A stretch of 9,906 nt of DNA from an uncultured Candidatus Midichloriaceae bacterium (GTDB lineage: Bacteria; Pseudomonadota; Alphaproteobacteria; Rickettsiales; Midichloriaceae), in NCBI GenBank assembly GCA_905479795.1, contig CAJQNX010000006.1, forward strand, positions 1-9,906. The letters are read 5' to 3'. The notes below the pieces were generated by a model that saw only the letters and a list, made by a program, of their open reading frames with translations, did no database searches and was not told where the DNA came from. The number at the start of each line of letters is the position of its first letter. The first letter of the stretch is position 1. The position numbers were made by a program, and so were the translations under genes. This document shows, piece by piece, positions 5,892-9,906 of the stretch.

Positions 5892-5931
5892 TGAGTGATT
5901 ACTCATTCTGAAATATAATCAGAAGTCTGAT
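5892..5931 (-). repeat. Overlapping palindromes at the flagellin leader
   Basis: Three palindromes are packed into 40 bases: TGAGT-GATT-ACTCA (5892-5905), TTCTGA-N7-TCAGAA (5906-5924), and ATCAGA-AG-TCTGAT (5918-5931). The second and third share the TCAGA arm, so as RNA or DNA stems they exclude each other. The site overlaps the putative -10 region and transcription start, a position suited to a dimeric repressor/activator or a leader switch. Confidence 0.5.
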
Positions 5932-5942
5932 GAACCCCTTTA
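5916..5942 (-). promoter_or_regulatory. Weak sigma-28-like flagellin promoter candidate
   Basis: On the minus strand TAAA (5942-5939) is followed 15 bases later by TCTGATTA (5923-5916), matching the sigma-28 -10 GCCGATAA at five of eight positions with the consensus spacing. Transcription would start near 5909, giving a leader of about 95 bases. FliA-type control is common for flagellin genes, but whether this organism has FliA is not shown here and the match is modest. Confidence 0.25.
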
Positions 5943-6146
5943 ACACACTACCCAAGATAAATTACGACTTCTGTCGCCATACTCTTATCAAAAACGTTAG
6001 CACGATAAAAAGTATTTGCAAGTCTTTTTTATTTTAGATTAATGTATCAAATTTTTATCACCACCAATCCCAATGAAAAAAAGAATTATTCTTTCAATAC
6101 TTAAATTTATATTGTAGAAAATACTTATCTATTTTTGTTGAGAATA

Positions 6147-8738
6147 ATGAATAAACAAGAGGTTATATCTTTTAATAATATGTCCAATGTGGCAATAACG
6201 CCTATGATGAAGCAATATTTGGGTTTGAAATCTGCACATAAGGAGTATTTATTGTTTTATAGGCTGGGAGACTTTTATGAATTATTTTTTGATGATGCGT
6301 TAGTTGCATCAAAAGTGTTGGATATAGTTCTTACAAAAAGAGGGAAGCAAAGTGGAGATGATATACCAATGTGTGGTGTTCCGCATCATAGTGCAACTAA
6401 TTATATAAATAAGTTGTTGAAAGATGGATATAGCATTGCTATTTGTGAGCAGTTAGAGTCTCCTGAGGAAGCGAAAAAAAGAGGATATAAATCTGTAGTA
6501 AGGAGGGAGGTTGTTCAAATTATCACTCCTGGGACATTGATGGATGACCAATTATTAGATCCTAAAAATACTAATTACCTAATGTCAATTGCAGAGAATC
6601 ATAATTCTTTCTCTATTTCTTGGATTGAATTAACCACAGGGGAGTTTTATGTTTCTAGTTGTAGTAAGACCCAAATTCTCAATGAAATATCAAGACTTAG
6701 TCCTAAAGAAATTTTAATCCCAGAGAGGCTGGGGGATGATCCAAGTTTATTAAATTCTAAAGTTACCTTTACTATTAGAAGTAATAATATTTACGATTAT
6801 AAATCCTGCGTTGGTAGATTGGAAGAATACTATAAAATCAATTCCATCAAAAGTTTGGGGAATTTCAATCAAGCTCAGGTAATGGCAGCAGGCTCACTTA
6901 TTGAATATATAGTACATACCCAAAAAGATAATTTACCAAAATTAAAAGTTTTGAAAAAGCTGGATAGGGAATTTTTCATGGAAATTGATGCATCTACAAG
7001 GATGAGTCTTGAGCTTGATAAAACTGCTGCAAATAGAGAGTTCAATTTGCTTAGCACAATTGATAAAACTATAACATCAGCAGGGGCAAGATTAATAAAA
7101 AATAGATTGAATTCACCACTTAATAACTCAGCAGTCATAAATAAAAGGTTAGATTGTGTGCAATTTTTTCATGATAAAAATGAACTCCGGAAGCAAATGA
7201 GGGAGTATCTGAAATATTTTCCAGATATTCAGAGGGCGTTATCAAAGATATTTATTAATAAGGCGGTACCAAAAGATTTAAATATTGTTAAAAATGGTTT
7301 AAAAATTGCGACCATGGTTAGTGAGTTACTCAGAATAAAGGATACAAAGTTAATTGATGAAATAAATTCTCTTGTTTCTCAGATTTTTGGTTATGGCAAA
7401 TTGATAAATGAATTGGAAGAAGCTTTAATTTCAAGTGAGGAGCCTGCAGATGGTCAAAGCTTCATAAGAAAAAATTATAATCAATATTTAGATGAGTTAT
7501 ATGATTTAAAGAATAATTCTAACGAAAAGATTATTAATATAAGAGATAAATATAGGAAAAAAGCAGGTGTGCAGAATTTGAAAATATCTAAAAATAATGT
7601 TTTTGGTTATTTTGTAGAGGTTACCAGCTTAAATGCAAGTAAATTGGATGGCGATTTTTTTATTCATAAGCAAACTTTAGGAAATTCTGTAAGATATTTC
7701 ACTCCTGAACTAAAAGATTTAGAGAGTGTTTTATTAAATTGTGACAATAAAATTAGTAATTTAGAGCAAGAAATTTTCAACAAATTATGTGATAGTACTA
7801 AAAACTATTTTGATGAAATTAGCTTGGTTATAGATAGTATTTCCAATCTTGATTTTTATAGTACTTTGGCTGAATTTGCTGTTCAAAACAATTATGTTAG
7901 GCCAATTATAGATGACGGTGATGCATTTTTGATTGAGGGGGGAAGGCATCCAGTGGTGGAGCACTTTCAAAAAGAAAATTTCATTTCAAATACTTCAAAT
8001 ATTACAGAGGAAGAAAAAATATGGCTTATAACTGGCCCTAATATGGCTGGGAAAAGCACTTTTTTAAGGCAAAATGCTTTGATTTGCATACTTGCGCAAA
8101 TTGGTAGTTATGTACCTGCTAAAAACATGCATATTGGGGTTGTTGATAAGATATTTAGCAGAATTGGTGCGGCTGATAACATCGCAAGGGGTGAGTCTAC
8201 TTTTATGGTAGAGATGATAGAGACGGCATATATTATTAATAATGCTACTGAGAAATCATTAGTTATTCTCGATGAAATTGGTAGGGGTACTTCAACTCAT
8301 GATGGGATATCAATAGCATGGGCAGTGCTAGAATATTTGCATAATAAGATTAATTGTAGAACTTTATTCGCAACTCATTATCATGAATTAACTCAGTTAA
8401 ACAAATATTTAAGCAAAGTTGCCAATTATACTATGGAAGTCAAGGAGTGGAATAAAGATATTGTATTTTTACACAAAATAATTTCTGGTGTGGCAGATAG
8501 TTCATATGGCATTCATGTTGCAGAATTAGCAGGATTGCCAAAAGATGTGATTAATACTGCTAAGGGGATATTATATAATTTTGAAAAACAGGATTCGATA
8601 GAAATTCAAAATTCTTACCAAGAAAGTAAAAATATTGAGGAAAATGAAGCGCTAATAATGCTGAAGAAGATTGATATCAACAATATTTCTCCAATGCAAG
8701 CGCAGCAAATCTTGTTTGAGTTGAAAAACAAAGCATAA
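6147..8738 (+). CDS. mutS: DNA mismatch repair protein MutS
   Basis: Mismatch-recognising ATPase that starts methyl-independent or strand-directed mismatch repair with MutL. From ATG 6147 the protein has 863 residues, the usual MutS1 length. Domain order: mismatch-binding domain I with TPMMKQYLGLK and the Phe-x-Glu wedge FYE (43-45, in GDFYELF), connector (about 125-260), lever and clamp (about 260-550), and ABC ATPase with Walker A GPNMAGKST (630-638, Lys636), signature-region ARGESTFMVEM, Walker B LVILDEIGRGTS (Asp709, Glu710) and switch THYHEL (His744). The C-terminus is MLKKIDINNISPMQAQQILFELK, as in full-length MutS. The ATG at 6147 has only a short GAG five bases upstream; TTG 6135 and ATG 6180 (MSNVAITPMM) are alternatives. 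gatB follows after 99 bases with no visible terminator between. Intact, with no frameshift. Confidence 0.96.
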   Translation: MNKQEVISFNNMSNVAITPMMKQYLGLKSAHKEYLLFYRLGDFYELFFDDALVASKVLDIVLTKRGKQSGDDIPMCGVPHHSATNYINKLLKDGYSIAICEQLESPEEAKKRGYKSVVRREVVQIITPGTLMDDQLLDPKNTNYLMSIAENHNSFSISWIELTTGEFYVSSCSKTQILNEISRLSPKEILIPERLGDDPSLLNSKVTFTIRSNNIYDYKSCVGRLEEYYKINSIKSLGNFNQAQVMAAGSLIEYIVHTQKDNLPKLKVLKKLDREFFMEIDASTRMSLELDKTAANREFNLLSTIDKTITSAGARLIKNRLNSPLNNSAVINKRLDCVQFFHDKNELRKQMREYLKYFPDIQRALSKIFINKAVPKDLNIVKNGLKIATMVSELLRIKDTKLIDEINSLVSQIFGYGKLINELEEALISSEEPADGQSFIRKNYNQYLDELYDLKNNSNEKIINIRDKYRKKAGVQNLKISKNNVFGYFVEVTSLNASKLDGDFFIHKQTLGNSVRYFTPELKDLESVLLNCDNKISNLEQEIFNKLCDSTKNYFDEISLVIDSISNLDFYSTLAEFAVQNNYVRPIIDDGDAFLIEGGRHPVVEHFQKENFISNTSNITEEEKIWLITGPNMAGKSTFLRQNALICILAQIGSYVPAKNMHIGVVDKIFSRIGAADNIARGESTFMVEMIETAYIINNATEKSLVILDEIGRGTSTHDGISIAWAVLEYLHNKINCRTLFATHYHELTQLNKYLSKVANYTMEVKEWNKDIVFLHKIISGVADSSYGIHVAELAGLPKDVINTAKGILYNFEKQDSIEIQNSYQESKNIEENEALIMLKKIDINNISPMQAQQILFELKNKA

Positions 8739-8787
8739 AATATAGTTTTTAATAATATTCATTCGTATACTAGTAAAATAGTGTAGC

Positions 8788-8818
8788 TTGTGGTACAAAA
8801 TGACAGTAAAACTATTAT
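8788..8818 (+). promoter_or_regulatory. Weak promoter candidate for gatB
   Basis: TTGTGG (8788-8793) and TATTAT (8813-8818) resemble -35 and -10 elements but are separated by 19 bases, longer than ideal. They lie 20 bases before the gatB start. The gene may also be transcribed by read-through from mutS. Confidence 0.2.
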
Positions 8819-8837
8819 GTATTTCTAAATATTTAAA

Positions 8838-9906
8838 ATGATTATTCAAGGGATAAAAAATGAATGGGAGCTTATTATAGGCTTAGAAATTCATGCACAA
8901 TTGAGTTCAAGTAGTAAATTATTTTCTCATTCTTCTACCAATTTTGGTGAAGAGAATAATGAGCAAGTATCATTTATAGATTCAGCAATGCCAGGTATGT
9001 TGCCTGTAATAAATGAGAAATGTGTGGAGTTAGCGGTGAGAGCAGGACTTGCTATTGATGCTGAGATAAATGAGTTTTCAATGTTTGATAGGAAAAATTA
9101 TTTTTATCCTGATTCTCCTCAAGGTTATCAAATTTCTCAGTTTTTTTACCCAATAGTATCCAACGGTAAGATTGAAATTAAAACAAAAGATGGAGAGCAA
9201 AAAACAATCGTTATAAATCGTATTCATATTGAGCAAGATGCTGGGAAAAGTATTCATGATCAAAGCCCAACTGAAACTTTTATTGACCTTAATAGGGTGG
9301 GGGTTCCTTTAATTGAAATAGTTACAAATCCGGATTTTCATGACCCAGATGAAGTTGAGCAATTTATGAAAAAATTGAGAAATATATTAAGATATATTGA
9401 TGTTTGTGATGGAGATTTAGAAAAGGGTTCGATGCGGTGTGATGCTAATGTTTCTGTTAAGCAAAAAGGAGTAAGTGAATTAGGAACAAGGGTTGAAATA
9501 AAAAATTTAAATTCTTTTAAAAACATAAGCAAAGCTATAATGTATGAGGCTAATAGACAAGTAGAGCTATTAGAAGATGCGCAAAAAATTATTTTGGAAA
9601 CAAGACTGTTTGATGTTAATTTAGGTCAAACAAAGTCTATGAGAAAAAAAGAAGAAGCTAATGATTATAGATATTTCCCAGATCCAGATCTTTTGCCTTT
9701 AGAATTTACTGATAGTTTCGTTCAAGATATTAAAGATAAGTTGCCCGAGTTACCAGACTTTGTAAAAAAAAGATTAGTAAATGAATATGGAATAACTCCT
9801 TACGATGCTTCTATATTAGTAGAAGAAAAAGATTATGTTAATTTCTTCGAACAAGCTGCAACTGGTGGCGATGGAAAATTAACGGCAAACTGGATGATAT
9901 CAGAAC
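8838..9906 (+). CDS. gatB: Aspartyl/glutamyl-tRNA(Asn/Gln) amidotransferase subunit B, 5' part (runs off the edge)
   Basis: GatB is the tRNA-binding, kinase/transamidase subunit of the GatCAB complex, which converts Glu-tRNA(Gln) and Asp-tRNA(Asn) to the correctly charged forms in bacteria lacking GlnRS or AsnRS. The first 356 codons are present without a stop; a full protein is about 480 residues, so the C-terminal helical and YqeY-like parts are outside the window. Hallmarks: GLEIHAQL (15-22, Glu17/His19 of the metal site), SAMPGMLPV (49-57), FDRKNYFYPDSPQGYQIS (83-100), IEQDAGKSIHD (131-141), DLNRVGVPLIEIVT (150-163), GDLEKGSMRCDANVSV (192-207), DYRYFPDPDLLPL. The start ATG 8838 fits the family N-terminus, although no Shine-Dalgarno is visible. 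The wording is close to rickettsial GatB as I remember it. gatA and gatC are not adjacent upstream, since mutS is. Confidence 0.95.
   Translation, partial: MIIQGIKNEWELIIGLEIHAQLSSSSKLFSHSSTNFGEENNEQVSFIDSAMPGMLPVINEKCVELAVRAGLAIDAEINEFSMFDRKNYFYPDSPQGYQISQFFYPIVSNGKIEIKTKDGEQKTIVINRIHIEQDAGKSIHDQSPTETFIDLNRVGVPLIEIVTNPDFHDPDEVEQFMKKLRNILRYIDVCDGDLEKGSMRCDANVSVKQKGVSELGTRVEIKNLNSFKNISKAIMYEANRQVELLEDAQKIILETRLFDVNLGQTKSMRKKEEANDYRYFPDPDLLPLEFTDSFVQDIKDKLPELPDFVKKRLVNEYGITPYDASILVEEKDYVNFFEQAATGGDGKLTANWMISE

Larger units (their letters stand above)
5814..6146. other. Divergent intergenic region between flagellin and mutS
   Basis: This 333-base gap carries the leader and promoter region of flagellin (minus) and the upstream region of mutS (plus). 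It contains several short palindromes: TGAGT/ACTCA (5892-5905), TTCTGA/TCAGAA (5906-5924), ATCAGA/TCTGAT (5918-5931), CGAC/GTCG (5966-5977) and AAAGAAT/ATTCTTT (6080-6094). I see no gene here; a short minus-strand frame over 5686-5877 only overlaps flagellin and its leader. A TATATT at 6108-6113 is a possible mutS -10 but has no good -35. Confidence 0.6.

Noticed and set aside
8698..8715. QQILF near the MutS C-terminus as a beta-clamp binding motif (QxxLF)
   Set aside because: It aligns with the conserved C-terminal amphipathic helix (SPMQAQQILFELK) shared by MutS proteins, so the resemblance is most likely incidental.
8652..8849. Minus-strand frame across the mutS end and the mutS-gatB gap
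   Set aside because: Composition-driven frame overlapping the conserved MutS C-terminus; no ribosome binding site or recognisable motif.
9078..9532. Two minus-strand frames opposite the start of gatB
   Set aside because: Both lie entirely antisense to strongly conserved GatB motifs.
1..9906. CRISPR arrays, tRNA or rRNA genes
   Set aside because: No regularly spaced repeats and no cloverleaf or conserved rRNA stretch was seen on either strand.

Overview
The window is AT-rich and gram-negative in character. It most likely comes from a flagellated alphaproteobacterium of the Rickettsiales type, possibly a Midichloriaceae or related protist/animal endosymbiont. The clues are the strong A+T bias, a GatB close in motif and wording to rickettsial GatB as I remember it, an alphaproteobacterial-style flagellin, and decayed insertion sequences around a metabolic operon. 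The placement is inference from protein character and composition, not from a search.

Left edge (1-885): layered mobile-element debris. The left end of an IS66-family element (terminal sequence GTAAGCG..., minus strand, positions 1-141, running off the window) sits inside a frameshifted and internally deleted IS6-family transposase remnant (142 to about 542, minus strand). Then come about 340 bases without a convincing gene. They hold a 14-bp inverted repeat, an 8-bp-stem hairpin and an extended -10 promoter in front of the first intact gene.

Centre-left (886-4202): a two-gene plus-strand operon, aspT (aspartate:alanine antiporter) and aspD (PLP-dependent L-aspartate 4-decarboxylase). Together they form a proton-motive metabolic cycle: aspartate enters, is decarboxylated to alanine with consumption of a cytoplasmic proton, and alanine leaves in exchange for more aspartate. 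A second, differently deleted IS6-family remnant (4225 to about 4446, plus strand) follows directly, so the operon lies between two oppositely oriented relics of the same type of element.

Centre-right (about 4435-6146): a minus-strand flagellin gene with its own intrinsic terminator and a leader rich in palindromes, including a weak sigma-28-like promoter candidate. A 333-base divergent intergenic region separates it from mutS.

Right (6147-9906): mutS (DNA mismatch recognition ATPase) and then the first 356 codons of gatB (Asp/Glu-tRNA amidotransferase subunit B), both plus strand and housekeeping in nature. The gatB reading frame runs off the right edge. The main biological interest is the IS-bounded aspartate energy cassette in a genome that looks like that of a host-associated, motile bacterium.
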